The notes below the pieces were generated by a model that did no database searches, was not told the DNA's origin, and saw only the letters and a list, made by a program, of their open reading frames with translations. Below, piece after piece: positions 52,253 to 60,527 of a DNA stretch of 64,000 bases. This DNA comes from CAYJAZ01 sp964368455 (lineage in GTDB: Bacteria; Desulfobacterota; Desulfovibrionia; Desulfovibrionales; Desulfovibrionaceae): the NCBI GenBank assembly GCA_964368455.1, contig CAYJAZ010000003.1, forward strand, positions 62,001-126,000, read 5' to 3'. Numbering within the stretch: position 1 is the stretch's first letter; every line of letters begins with the position of its first letter. The translations under genes and the position numbers were made by a program.

Positions 52253-52286
52253 AAAACTGTCTTAAAGCAATAAGGCAGTTTTTTTT
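52253..52286 (+). terminator. Terminator of the Slam-like gene
   Basis: AAAACTGTCTTA and TAAGGCAGTTTT form a stem with one G-U pair, followed by eight Ts, starting 26 bases after the stop codon. Confidence 0.8.
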
Positions 52287-52310
52287 GGTCTTCGATTTTT
52301 TTTGTTTTCT

Positions 52311-52702
52311 ATGCCTCTGGCAGCCAAAGGGAATAATTCCCTTTGGAAACCCTAGCATGCAAGGTGAGTGCGTAGGGATTTTGCTAAAGTAGTAATTTTA
52401 TATTTTTTATTTGCGAAAAAGTTTTAAAGTTTTAGTGCTATGCACCAAAACATTAAATACTGTTTCGCTTTAAAATGGTGGGGATTATTGTTTGCAAAGA
52501 TTTATTTACCATTTGTCACTGCGTTCCAAATGTCTAGCTTTTTTTAAAGACATGGATTGTCACGTCATTGCGAGAAATGAGCAAAGCGAATGACGTGGCA
52601 ATCTAAACGAATCTATAATTAAATTATAAATCTTAGTTCAAAGTTGAAATTTTTGATCTACAGAAATTGGCACTGTCTTTTGCCGTCGTAGACAAAAAGA
52701 GC
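52311..52702. repeat. Composite repeat element, copy B
   Basis: The left part (GCCAAAGGGAATAATTCCC, TTTGGAAACCCTAGCATGC, the GCGAAAAAGTTTTAAAG hairpin with GTGCTATGCACC, the CATTTGTCACTGCGTTCC segment) is strongly alike to the left half of the element at 39331. A complete palindromic repeat (52563-52604) follows. The right end GCCGTCGTAGACAAAAA resembles the right end of copy A but the terminal repeats are imperfect. The inverted right half of copy A is not present. Like copy A it lies between two convergent genes. Confidence 0.8.
52563..52604. repeat. REP-like palindromic repeat, copy 2
   Basis: CGTCATTGCGAG to GACGTGGCAATCT, with 17 inner bases, matching copy 1 at 39609 in both arms. It is preceded by AAAGACATGGATTG, a segment seen again at 53013. 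Confidence 0.8.
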
Positions 52703-52885
52703 ATACGAAGATAAAGCATACTGATTTTGGTAAAAAAATCGTTGTATGCCTGTACAGTCAAGACGGCTTTAGTGCCAATTTAAGCGCAGGTAAGGCGGGT
52801 GTTCGTCAAGAGGGGGCGCTAAGGACAGGCACTGTCCTTTTGCCTCTCTTGACCCCCGCTGGAGGCGAGTTAAAATTGTGAACGA
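52668..52885. other. GC-rich structured island, unknown
   Basis: From about 52755 the base composition jumps above 50 per cent G+C for about 125 bases in a genome of about one third. Several self-complementary parts are visible: AATTGGCACT and AGTGCCAATT, GTCAAGAG and CTCTTGAC, and GGACAG-GCA-CTGTCC. There is no convincing reading frame. It may be a structured RNA, a fragment of a foreign element, or part of the repeat mosaic. Confidence 0.55.
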
Positions 52886-53012
52886 GCATTAGTTGATAAA
52901 AGAAATTAAAATCAATAATGTGAGCTTTGCGAACAAAAGCTTTAGCGAATTTGAATTTTTCATACATTCTCATTAATATTCCAAATGCGTATAGAGAATA
53001 TTTTTACTCTTT

Positions 53013-53127
53013 AAAGACATGGATTGCGACGTGGCAATCTATTTTCCTTTTTTAACAAATTTTCTCGTAAGTCCTAAATATAATCTTCAAGACTCGTCAT
53101 TGCGAGAAGCTTGTGACATGCCAATCT
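53013..53127. repeat. Two broken copies of the palindromic repeat
   Basis: AAAGACATGGATTGCGACGT continues into GGCAATCT (to 53040) and lacks the left palindrome arm. CGTCATTGCGAG and CCAATCT at 53094-53127 enclose a shortened, altered centre. These look like deletion derivatives of the unit at 52563. Confidence 0.65.
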
Positions 53128-53179
53128 ACGTTTTTTTGTATAAGCTCCTTTAAATTTCTCTGTATTCTAAAAACAAAAA

Positions 53180-53203
53180 AAGCCCTTTGAAAACAAAGGG
53201 CTT
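53180..53203 (-). terminator. Terminator of the FecR-domain gene
   Basis: AAGCCCTTTG (53180-53189) and CAAAGGGCTT (53194-53203) with a four-base loop. On the minus strand it ends in a run of Ts. It lies 25 bases past the stop codon at 53229. Confidence 0.8.
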
Positions 53204-53228
53204 GAAAGTATAATTTTCTTAACAAAGA

Positions 53229-54452
53229 TTAGTCTGTTTCAAAGTCTATAATGCCTGAAACATTACCAGAGTATGGTCCAGTTCCACCATTGAAGTTAAG
53301 TGTTCCGTCAGCTGTGTTATTAGGAATATTTATATTGCCTGAAGCGTCCCAAGAAGAAGCCATACCTTGCTCAAGTCCATTATCTTTCCATTGTGAACCA
53401 GAAATAGAGTATTGAGTACCTTGTATCAAGCCAGAGCCCTTAAAATTACTATCACTTTCAACGGCACCAGTTAAAGAGCCAGAAGGCAATTTTGCTTGTC
53501 CATTTGAAATAGCACCACTTGTGAGATTAACATCAAATTGTAATTCTCCATCAGTAAAAGGTGTGCCATTTGATGTGTAATTTACGCCTAATTTGATTTC
53601 TGCGTCATCACTTAGAATAGTACCAGCTGGTAAGCCTGCAATCCCTGTATTTGGATCATTTGGATTGAAAGTGCCAGGAGTTGAAGAATCTGCCTTTCCA
53701 GCAGAAGATTCTGGGCTTGTTCCTAAAGATTGTTGACTTTCTAATACAAATGGAAGAGTTTGAGAAAGTGTAGTATCTGATTCATAAGCCGGCAATCTGT
53801 TAGGATCGTCTGGATTTAGAATTGTTGGTAAGAAAGAAATGCTTGTTTTTTCAATAATAACTTGTCTATGGCCACGGTTCATTGTAGTTGGCGGAGTAAA
53901 TAATCTACCATCTGGGCCAAAAACAGCATAATGTCCAACAGGTATAACTGTATTATTCACAACAACACTTCTTGTTTTTACACTATTTTCAACTGAAACA
54001 GTTGTGTAATCATTTGCTGTTTCAACAGCAAAAGTAGTGCCACGAATGCCTACAGTAGCTTCTGGAGTGATAACTTTGAAAGCTTCTGGATTTGATTCAA
54101 CAATCTTGCCAGTTACAAATCGTGCAAAACCTTTGCCTATATTAGCAGTAAAGGAAGCGTCATTTTGTGTGAAATTAAAGTCAGACATAGTAAATACAGT
54201 ATTTGAACTCAAGCTCGCTAATGTGTGATCTTTGAACATAAGTTGAATTCTGCCTGTGCCATCTGTGATAATAGTATCATTATTATGCACTTCATCTTCA
54301 AGATTTACATCTATTTGATTTCCAGCACGTTCTATAACAACGCCTTGAGAAAGAGCAATAACTTTTGCCACTACTTGAGCTTTAGCTTGAAGTGGTGAAA
54401 AAAGTAATAAAGATGCTAAGAAGATAAAGGAAAATAATTTGAAGTTTCGCAT
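53229..54452 (-). CDS. Secreted FecR-domain protein with glycine-rich beta C-terminus
   Basis: The 407-residue product has a classical signal peptide (LFSFIFLASLLLFSPLQAKA). Residues about 30-190 are a FecR domain: GVVIERAGNQIDVNLEDEVHNNDTIITDGTGRIQLMF, IGKGFARFVTGKIVESN and TPEATVGIRGTTFAVE, all typical. A linker rich in Pro, Ser and Asn follows. Residues about 265-407 form a beta-rich part with repeated Gly and alternating polar residues (GSGLIQGTQYSISG, GTLNFNGGTGPYSGNVSGIIDFETD). That end looks like the small beta-barrel carried by cargo of Slam-type secretion, which is why it is paired here with the convergent gene at 50902. It is not next to a FecI or TonB receptor gene, so iron signalling is unlikely. 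Confidence 0.75.
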   Translation of the reverse strand: MRNFKLFSFIFLASLLLFSPLQAKAQVVAKVIALSQGVVIERAGNQIDVNLEDEVHNNDTIITDGTGRIQLMFKDHTLASLSSNTVFTMSDFNFTQNDASFTANIGKGFARFVTGKIVESNPEAFKVITPEATVGIRGTTFAVETANDYTTVSVENSVKTRSVVVNNTVIPVGHYAVFGPDGRLFTPPTTMNRGHRQVIIEKTSISFLPTILNPDDPNRLPAYESDTTLSQTLPFVLESQQSLGTSPESSAGKADSSTPGTFNPNDPNTGIAGLPAGTILSDDAEIKLGVNYTSNGTPFTDGELQFDVNLTSGAISNGQAKLPSGSLTGAVESDSNFKGSGLIQGTQYSISGSQWKDNGLEQGMASSWDASGNINIPNNTADGTLNFNGGTGPYSGNVSGIIDFETD

Positions 54453-54575
54453 AGAGCCTCCAAAGTAAAATAGTAATTTACATTAATGAAATAAATATAA
54501 TAGAAAAAAGGGAAAATGTAAAGCAGAAAGTGAGATTGAAATGTTGATAAAAATACACATTTATATAAAATAAAA

Positions 54576-54602
54576 CCCCACTTTTAGAGATAAAAAGTGG
54601 GG
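54576..54602 (-). terminator. Terminator of the chemoreceptor gene
   Basis: CCCCACTTTT (54576-54585) pairs with AAAAGTGGGG (54593-54602) over seven bases. It follows the gene at 54626 on the minus strand and runs into TTTTATTTTAT. Confidence 0.8.
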
Positions 54603-54625
54603 TAATTTTTCTTAAGGACTTACTA

Positions 54626-56443
54626 CTAATCTCCAGCTTTCAAACTTCTTGTGAGTTTTGAAAGTTCTAATGCTTGGCCAGCAAGTTCATTGACTGAAAG
54701 GCTAGCATCATGCATGCTTTTTGAAGTGACAAGTGCAATTTCATTCACTTGGTTCATAGCATTATTGATAATAGAGGTTGTTGAAGATTGCTCTTCTGCA
54801 GCAGTTGCAATAGAATGCACTTGTTCAGCAGATTCTTTAGCCATCTCTGCAATTTCACCTAGAGTTTCACCAGATTGCATAACAAGATTTGTCGCCTTTT
54901 CAATAGCTGTAAAAGAGGCAGTAGTCTGTGTGAGACTTTGGCTTGCACTTTGTTGAATTTCAACAATGATTTTAGCAACTTCACTTGTAGAAGCCATGGT
55001 TTTTTCTGCAAGTTTTCTTACTTCATCAGCAACAACAGCAAATCCACGTCCTGCTTCGCCAGCTCTTGCTGCTTCAATTGCAGCATTAAGTGCAAGCAAG
55101 TTTGTTTGATCAGCAATTTCAGAAATAACGCCCATAACCTGATCAATAGATTTTGAACTTTCGTCAAGTTTTTGCATATCTTCCATGAGACGAGTTGTAA
55201 GGTTTTGCACCTCTTGCATGCTCTTAATAGCATCATTTGCTATCTTTCTACATTCTGAAGCTTTTTTACCAGTTGTTGAAGAAACAGTTGAAGCATTTCC
55301 AGCGTTTTGTGCAACATCACGTACACTTATGTTCATCTCTTCCATTGAATTTGAAGTTTGTGCTATTTGTGAAGCTTGTTCGGAAGCACCATTTTCACAT
55401 TCTGTAATGGTAGCGATGAGTTCATTTGAAGCATTGCTTAGATTATTTGCAACTTCTTCAAGTAAATTAGCCACTGAAAGCATGTGTTCAGTTTTTGCAT
55501 TTGCACTTTTTTCAGCTGTTGCAGCAGATTCAAGTGCTTGTTGTGCTTTTTGTGAATTTTCTTGTGCATCTTGCATAGCTTTTTGCGAAACAGAAATCTT
55601 TTCTTTAAGTGATTCCACCATTCGCACAAGTGCATTTTGCATAAGTGCAACTTCATTTTTTGACTTTGCATCTAAACTTTCTTCTTTTAGAGAAATATTG
55701 AGATCGCCGTCTGCTACTTGAGTAGAAACTTGTGTAAGAGAAGCAATAGGTTTTGTGACTGAATTGATAATTTTCACTGAAACAAAAACAACTAATGTCG
55801 CAACAAATAAAACAGCAACAAGTAAATACATTTCAATTTTTAATGCTTGTGAAAGCATAGATTCTTGTAATTGAGCACTAAGGGCGTCTAATTGATCTAT
55901 ATACACACCAGTTCCTATCCAGAATTTTGTGCCTGGAATATAGACTGCGTAAGCTAATTTTTCAGCTATTACGCCGTCTGGCTTTGGATATACATAACTA
56001 ACAAAACCGCCGCCTTTTTGAGCTGCTAAATCTAATTCATGTACATATCTTACGCCATTGCTATCAGAAACATTTGCAAGATCTTGTCCATGAAGTTTAG
56101 GGTTTACAGGATGAACGCGAGGAATTGTGTTTTCATAAGTGAAGAAATAACCCGCATCTTCGTAGTCAAAACGAGATTTACTGCTATAATCACTTATGAT
56201 TTTTAATTGTTCTTCTCTAGCTTTGCCTTCAATTAAAACAGCAATACCTTTTGCAGCAGAAAGTGTGATGTCTTTAATTCTTTCTTCTTGCATGTTAAAC
56301 ATCTGTTCTTTTGAAAGTTCTGTGCTAGATATAGAAATAAATCTAACAGCAAAATAAAAGGCTACAATAAGCGCAAGCATTACTGCAACACAGGAAAAGA
56401 GTATAATATATATTCTCTTTCCAATAGAAGTATTTTTAAACAT
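54626..56443 (-). CDS. Methyl-accepting chemotaxis protein with a single-Cache sensor
   Basis: The 605-residue product has a first membrane helix (about residues 10-35), a periplasmic single-Cache domain (YEDAGYFFTYENTIPRVHPVNPKLHGQDL and AYAVYIPGTKFWIGTGVYIDQ), a second helix (about 197-218), a HAMP linker (KPIASLTQVSTQVADGDLNISL) and the cytoplasmic signalling domain. The tip reads VMGVISEIADQTNLLALNAAIEAARAGEAGRGFAVVADEVRKLAEKT, fully conserved. Single-Cache receptors often bind short organic acids, but the ligand here is unknown. It would send signals to CheA/CheW. A promoter pair (TTGACT, 17 bases, TATTAG on the minus strand at 56474-56502) precedes it. Confidence 0.95.
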   Translation of the reverse strand: MFKNTSIGKRIYIILFSCVAVMLALIVAFYFAVRFISISSTELSKEQMFNMQEERIKDITLSAAKGIAVLIEGKAREEQLKIISDYSSKSRFDYEDAGYFFTYENTIPRVHPVNPKLHGQDLANVSDSNGVRYVHELDLAAQKGGGFVSYVYPKPDGVIAEKLAYAVYIPGTKFWIGTGVYIDQLDALSAQLQESMLSQALKIEMYLLVAVLFVATLVVFVSVKIINSVTKPIASLTQVSTQVADGDLNISLKEESLDAKSKNEVALMQNALVRMVESLKEKISVSQKAMQDAQENSQKAQQALESAATAEKSANAKTEHMLSVANLLEEVANNLSNASNELIATITECENGASEQASQIAQTSNSMEEMNISVRDVAQNAGNASTVSSTTGKKASECRKIANDAIKSMQEVQNLTTRLMEDMQKLDESSKSIDQVMGVISEIADQTNLLALNAAIEAARAGEAGRGFAVVADEVRKLAEKTMASTSEVAKIIVEIQQSASQSLTQTTASFTAIEKATNLVMQSGETLGEIAEMAKESAEQVHSIATAAEEQSSTTSIINNAMNQVNEIALVTSKSMHDASLSVNELAGQALELSKLTRSLKAGD

Positions 56444-56473
56444 TGTTTTCTCCTTAAGAAATTTTATACTTTT

Positions 56474-56502
56474 CTAATATTCTTTTTCGGACGAAAGTCA
56501 AA
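56474..56502 (-). promoter_or_regulatory. Candidate promoter of the Cache chemoreceptor gene
   Basis: On the minus strand TTGACT (56497-56502) is 17 bases from TATTAG (56474-56479), about 30 bases ahead of the start codon at 56443. Confidence 0.5.
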
Positions 56503-56614
56503 TTAAATTAGAGTAAAATTACACTTGTTTTAAAATTAACTTTAATTTATATTCTTTTCTAGAATGATATCTATAAGTTGACGTGAGCATAAGTTGTTAT
56601 ATAAGGAGTTTCAC

Positions 56615-58786
56615 GTGGATTACAATAATTTGTCGACATTTGTGATGGATAACTTTGATCTTATCTGCTATATTATTGATATAGATAATGATACCATAAT
56701 TTATATGAACAAAGCAGGAAGAGAAGCTTTTTGTAATTGTTCTTCTTCTCCTTCACAAGAATGTTTAAGCACTCATTCATATCTTGGAAAAAAATGTTAT
56801 GAATTTTTTAAAGGTTATCATTTAAATTGTGAAGAATGTTTAAGAAACAAGCATCAAGTCACAGAAGCAAAAAATTCAGCTACTTTTAAAAAAGAAATAC
56901 ATTTTAAAATAAATAAAAAAAACTACTATCTTAACAGTACAATAGTTTCATTTAATGGAAAAAATGTACGTCTTAGTATTGCTTTTGATATATCAGAACA
57001 CATGAAATATGTCAATGATTTACAAGATAAATTATCACTTGAAAAAACATTGATTAATTGCATAGAAAGTTTGATTAATGATGTTGATCTTGATAAAGCT
57101 ATTCTTGATTTACTTTCTATTGTAGGCGAATATTATTTAGCGGATAGGGCATATCTTTATGAAGTTGATCCTCAAAGTTGTATAGCAAAAAACACCTTTG
57201 AATGGTCTGTAGAGAAAAAATTAGCAACTATTCATACAAATCCAATTATGCCAATTGAAGATCTTGAATATGTTCTTAAATCCTTTGCAATAGATGGCGA
57301 ACTCTATATTGAAGATATTTATAAACAGCTCGAAAAAGATTCGGTTCTCTACAATTTGCTTCATGAAACAAATACACGTTCACTCTTGCTTGTGCCCTTG
57401 CATACTGGACAAAAGGTGACTTCTTTTATAGGCGTTGATAATCCAAAAAGAATGACAGATGATCTTACCTTATTGCATTCTGTTTCTATATTTGTTGACG
57501 ACGATATAAAAAAACGCAAACTCTTTGAAGAATTAGAAAAACTTTCTTATTTTGATCCTCTTACAAATATTTATAATAGAAATAAATACGCTGTGCGTTT
57601 AGCGGAATTGTCGACTCTTGATCTAAAGTCTGTTGGTGTTATACATGCAGATGTGAATTCATTGAAGAAAATTAATGAAATGTATGGTGAAGAGTATGGC
57701 GATAGTATGATAAAGAAAATTGCCGAAACGTTAAAACTTTTTGTACCAAAAGAGCTTTTTAGAGTGGCTGGCGATGAATTTATTGCTTTGTGTATTGATA
57801 TTTCTCAAGAAGAATTTGAACAAATGCTTGCAAAAATTAAAAAAGATTATGCAGCAAATAGCGATTTTCCTTTTGCTATTGGTGGTGTGTGGCAAGAAAA
57901 AAATATTGATATCGCACTTGCTGTAGCACAATCAAATGAATTAATGCTTATGGATAAGCAAAAATATTATAAAGATAATGTTTGTAAACTTGTTCAACCA
58001 CGTTCAAACCCACTCAAAATATTACTCAGTGAAATAGAAGACAAGTCTTTTATTATCTTTTTACAAGCTAAAGTTGTATTAAAAACGGGAGAAATCGTTG
58101 GTGCTGAAGCCTTAGTAAGAAAGTTAGATAGTAATAAAAGAATTGTTTCTCCAGATAAATTTGTTCCTATGTATGAACACGATAGCACAATACCTTATCT
58201 TGATTATTTTGTGCTTGAAGAAGTGTGTATACTTCTCAAAAGATTAATTAAAGAAAATAGAGCTTTAAAGATTGCTGTTAATTTTTCAAGAATGACATTT
58301 ATGGATTATGAACTTGTTGATGAAATAAAGAAAATTTGTGCCAAGCATGAGGTTCCTCATAAATATATTCGCGTGGAAATAACTGAAAGTATTGATAAAA
58401 TGAACTTTGAATTTTTTGCAAGAAAGCTTGAGGAATTGAAGAATAATGGCTTTGACGTTTCTTTGGACGATTTTGGTGCCAAATATTCAAATTTACTTAT
58501 GCTTTCTATGCCTGCTTTCACTGAAGTAAAGATAGATAAAGGCCTTATTGACAATATTGCTTCTTCTTATGAAAACCAAACAATTGTAAAAAACATTCTG
58601 CGTACAATAAAAGAACTTGGACGTTCTCATAGTTTAGCGGAAGGTATTGAAAATATTGAACAAGTAGAAAAACTTATTGAGTTTGACTGTACTTATGGAC
58701 AAGGTTATTATTTTTATAGACCTTTGCCTATAGATGAATTTTTGGATTCTTATGATAAAAATAAAATAAAAATTCTTCAAAATTAA
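56615..58786 (+). CDS. PAS-GAF-GGDEF-EAL cyclic-di-GMP protein
   Basis: The product has 723 residues and no membrane segment. An N-terminal PAS domain has DNFDLICYIIDIDNDTIIYMNKAG and a Cys-rich loop (CNCSSSPSQEC, CEECLRNK). A GAF domain covers about residues 150-290. The GGDEF domain carries FRVAGDEFIALC, with Ala replacing the first Gly and no I-site Arg. The EAL domain has EIVGAEALVRKLD, RVEITES, LDDFGAKYSNLL, KIDKGLI and LAEGIEN, so the phosphodiesterase residues look complete. It probably degrades c-di-GMP in answer to a small-molecule or redox cue. GTG at 56615 with AAGGAG ahead is preferred over a TTG at 56594. Confidence 0.9.
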   Translation: MDYNNLSTFVMDNFDLICYIIDIDNDTIIYMNKAGREAFCNCSSSPSQECLSTHSYLGKKCYEFFKGYHLNCEECLRNKHQVTEAKNSATFKKEIHFKINKKNYYLNSTIVSFNGKNVRLSIAFDISEHMKYVNDLQDKLSLEKTLINCIESLINDVDLDKAILDLLSIVGEYYLADRAYLYEVDPQSCIAKNTFEWSVEKKLATIHTNPIMPIEDLEYVLKSFAIDGELYIEDIYKQLEKDSVLYNLLHETNTRSLLLVPLHTGQKVTSFIGVDNPKRMTDDLTLLHSVSIFVDDDIKKRKLFEELEKLSYFDPLTNIYNRNKYAVRLAELSTLDLKSVGVIHADVNSLKKINEMYGEEYGDSMIKKIAETLKLFVPKELFRVAGDEFIALCIDISQEEFEQMLAKIKKDYAANSDFPFAIGGVWQEKNIDIALAVAQSNELMLMDKQKYYKDNVCKLVQPRSNPLKILLSEIEDKSFIIFLQAKVVLKTGEIVGAEALVRKLDSNKRIVSPDKFVPMYEHDSTIPYLDYFVLEEVCILLKRLIKENRALKIAVNFSRMTFMDYELVDEIKKICAKHEVPHKYIRVEITESIDKMNFEFFARKLEELKNNGFDVSLDDFGAKYSNLLMLSMPAFTEVKIDKGLIDNIASSYENQTIVKNILRTIKELGRSHSLAEGIENIEQVEKLIEFDCTYGQGYYFYRPLPIDEFLDSYDKNKIKILQN

Positions 58787-58897
58787 AAATTTTCAGATTT
58801 TTTATAAAAAATAAAAAAATAATTATTTTAATGCAAAAATGAGTTTTTCAATGCTTAAATGTGGTTTTTTTTGGTTTTTGAGGAGAATATAAAATTT

Positions 58898-58925
58898 TTG
58901 ACAAAACTTTTGCAAAAAATAAAAT
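58898..58925 (+). promoter_or_regulatory. Candidate promoter of the barrel-protein gene
   Basis: TTGACA (58898-58903), 16 bases, TAAAAT (58920-58925). A weaker TTGACT box follows at 58938. The rest of the 287-base gap 58787-59073 is AT-rich with nothing else visible. Confidence 0.5.
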
Positions 58926-59073
58926 TTTTTACACATTTGACTTTCTAGACTTTTTAGTGTAAGAATTTAGATGTGTGAAAAAAAATAAAATCTTTGTTTT
59001 TCTTTACTTTCTTCAATACTTCTATTGAATTAAAAAGAAATATCTAAAAGATGAAACAAAAGAGGAGTGTTTT

Positions 59074-60285
59074 ATGCAAAGCAAAAATGCAAATATGAAT
59101 TTAAAAAATCGTTATATGTCAGTTTTGAAAAAATGTGCTATTATTAATGCTTTTGGAAGTCTTGCACTTGCAGCAGTTTTAGTAGTTGGTGCTACATCAG
59201 CTAATGCAGCTAATATTTCAAACGAATCAGTATACGATAAAGCTCAAAAATTATCTAGTCATGCTGATAATAGCTATGATCAACATCAAAAATCAAGCTC
59301 AATGATCAGCGGAAAAATTATCTCTGACGCAAGCACAGAAAACTTAACTTTCTTAGCAAGTCGTGAAGATAGTAAAACACAATACACTACAGTAGTAGCT
59401 GAAGAAACAGCTGTAATTGTAAATGAAGATTCAATCACTGTAATTGATGAAAAAATCATGTATGTTGACACTAAGAAATATTCAGCATGGATTCAACCAA
59501 TGTATCAAAATCTCTATTCAAGCGAATTTGATGTGAAAGGTTCTTCAGATGATGTTTCATACACAAGAAATACTTTTGGTATCAACATTGGTGCTGACAT
59601 CACTTTTTCAAACAACTTAACAGTTGGTGCTGCAATACAAGCTGGTTCTGCTGATGGTGCTATTTCAGGTGTAGTTGACACTCAAGCTGAATTCTACGGT
59701 CTTTCACTTTATGCTGCATATACAATGGACAAGTTGACTGTAAAAGCTGATCTTGGTTATGTAAGCACAACTAACGAAATGAGTGTTTCAAATATTAGCG
59801 TACAAGATCATTATTCTGCAAATGCTATCACTTTAGGTGCAGTTGCTGAATACCGTGTAGAATTAGAGCAATTAGATATTATTCCTTATGCTGGTATGCG
59901 TTTGACTCATCTTGATCATTCTTCAGCTTCATTTGGTGATTTTTCTAACTTCCCAAGCGAAGAAGCAACTGTTTTCTCTATTCCTGTTGGCGTAAGATTT
60001 GAAAAAGAATATATGACAGAATCTGGTGTTACAGTTATTCCACATGCAAATATCGGTTTAGAATTTGCAATGGGCGATCTTGATGAAGTTGAAGCTGTTT
60101 CAGTTATCGGCGTAAGAAATGAATCAAGATTTATGAATAACATCATTGATCCAGTGACTTTCCAAATTGGCTTTGGTCTTGAATTAGTGAAAAATGAATA
60201 CTCATTCAACCTTGACTACGACTTTAGACTTTCTAATAACACTAACGAACATGCTTTAATGGCTAACTTCCGTTATAAATTCTAA
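59074..60285 (+). CDS. Autotransporter-type outer-membrane beta-barrel protein with short passenger
   Basis: The 403-residue product has an extended signal peptide (about 45 residues, with a basic start then LALAAVLVVGATSANA), a Ser/Asp/Thr-rich passenger of roughly 110 residues without recognisable domain, and a 250-residue barrel. The barrel starts with SAWIQPMYQNLYSSEFDVKG and YTRNTFGINIGADITFSNNLTVGAAIQAGSADG, the usual pattern of the autotransporter beta-domain, and ends HALMANFRYKF with the terminal Phe. It would sit in the outer membrane. The passenger is unusually short, so the barrel itself may be the functional part. GAGGAG precedes the ATG. Confidence 0.8.
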   Translation: MQSKNANMNLKNRYMSVLKKCAIINAFGSLALAAVLVVGATSANAANISNESVYDKAQKLSSHADNSYDQHQKSSSMISGKIISDASTENLTFLASREDSKTQYTTVVAEETAVIVNEDSITVIDEKIMYVDTKKYSAWIQPMYQNLYSSEFDVKGSSDDVSYTRNTFGINIGADITFSNNLTVGAAIQAGSADGAISGVVDTQAEFYGLSLYAAYTMDKLTVKADLGYVSTTNEMSVSNISVQDHYSANAITLGAVAEYRVELEQLDIIPYAGMRLTHLDHSSASFGDFSNFPSEEATVFSIPVGVRFEKEYMTESGVTVIPHANIGLEFAMGDLDEVEAVSVIGVRNESRFMNNIIDPVTFQIGFGLELVKNEYSFNLDYDFRLSNNTNEHALMANFRYKF

Positions 60286-60306
60286 TTCTAGTTTTTATAA
60301 AATAAT

Positions 60307-60345
60307 AAAAACCGATGCTTGCATTTGCTTGTGTCGGTTTTTTTT
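60307..60345 (+). terminator. Terminator of the barrel-protein gene
   Basis: AAAACCGATGC and GTGTCGGTTTT form a stem with two G-U pairs and a T-run, starting 21 bases after the stop. Confidence 0.75.
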
Positions 60346-60527
60346 GCTTATAGTATTTGAATCATATTTTTACTTATTGAAAATTTTTTTCTAATATATC
60401 AGTATATATACTTTTTCTCTTTTTTTTATATACTATTGACGATTTTCTTTTATTTGTTATAGTCGTGTGAGTGCATCCTTCTGTTTTGTCTTTTCTCTGT
60501 TTAAAAATCTCAAGATAAAGGAAGAGT

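Noticed and set aside
53229..54452. FecR as an iron-signalling anti-sigma factor
   Set aside because: It has a cleavable signal peptide and no cytoplasmic anti-sigma segment, and no FecI or TonB receptor gene is near.
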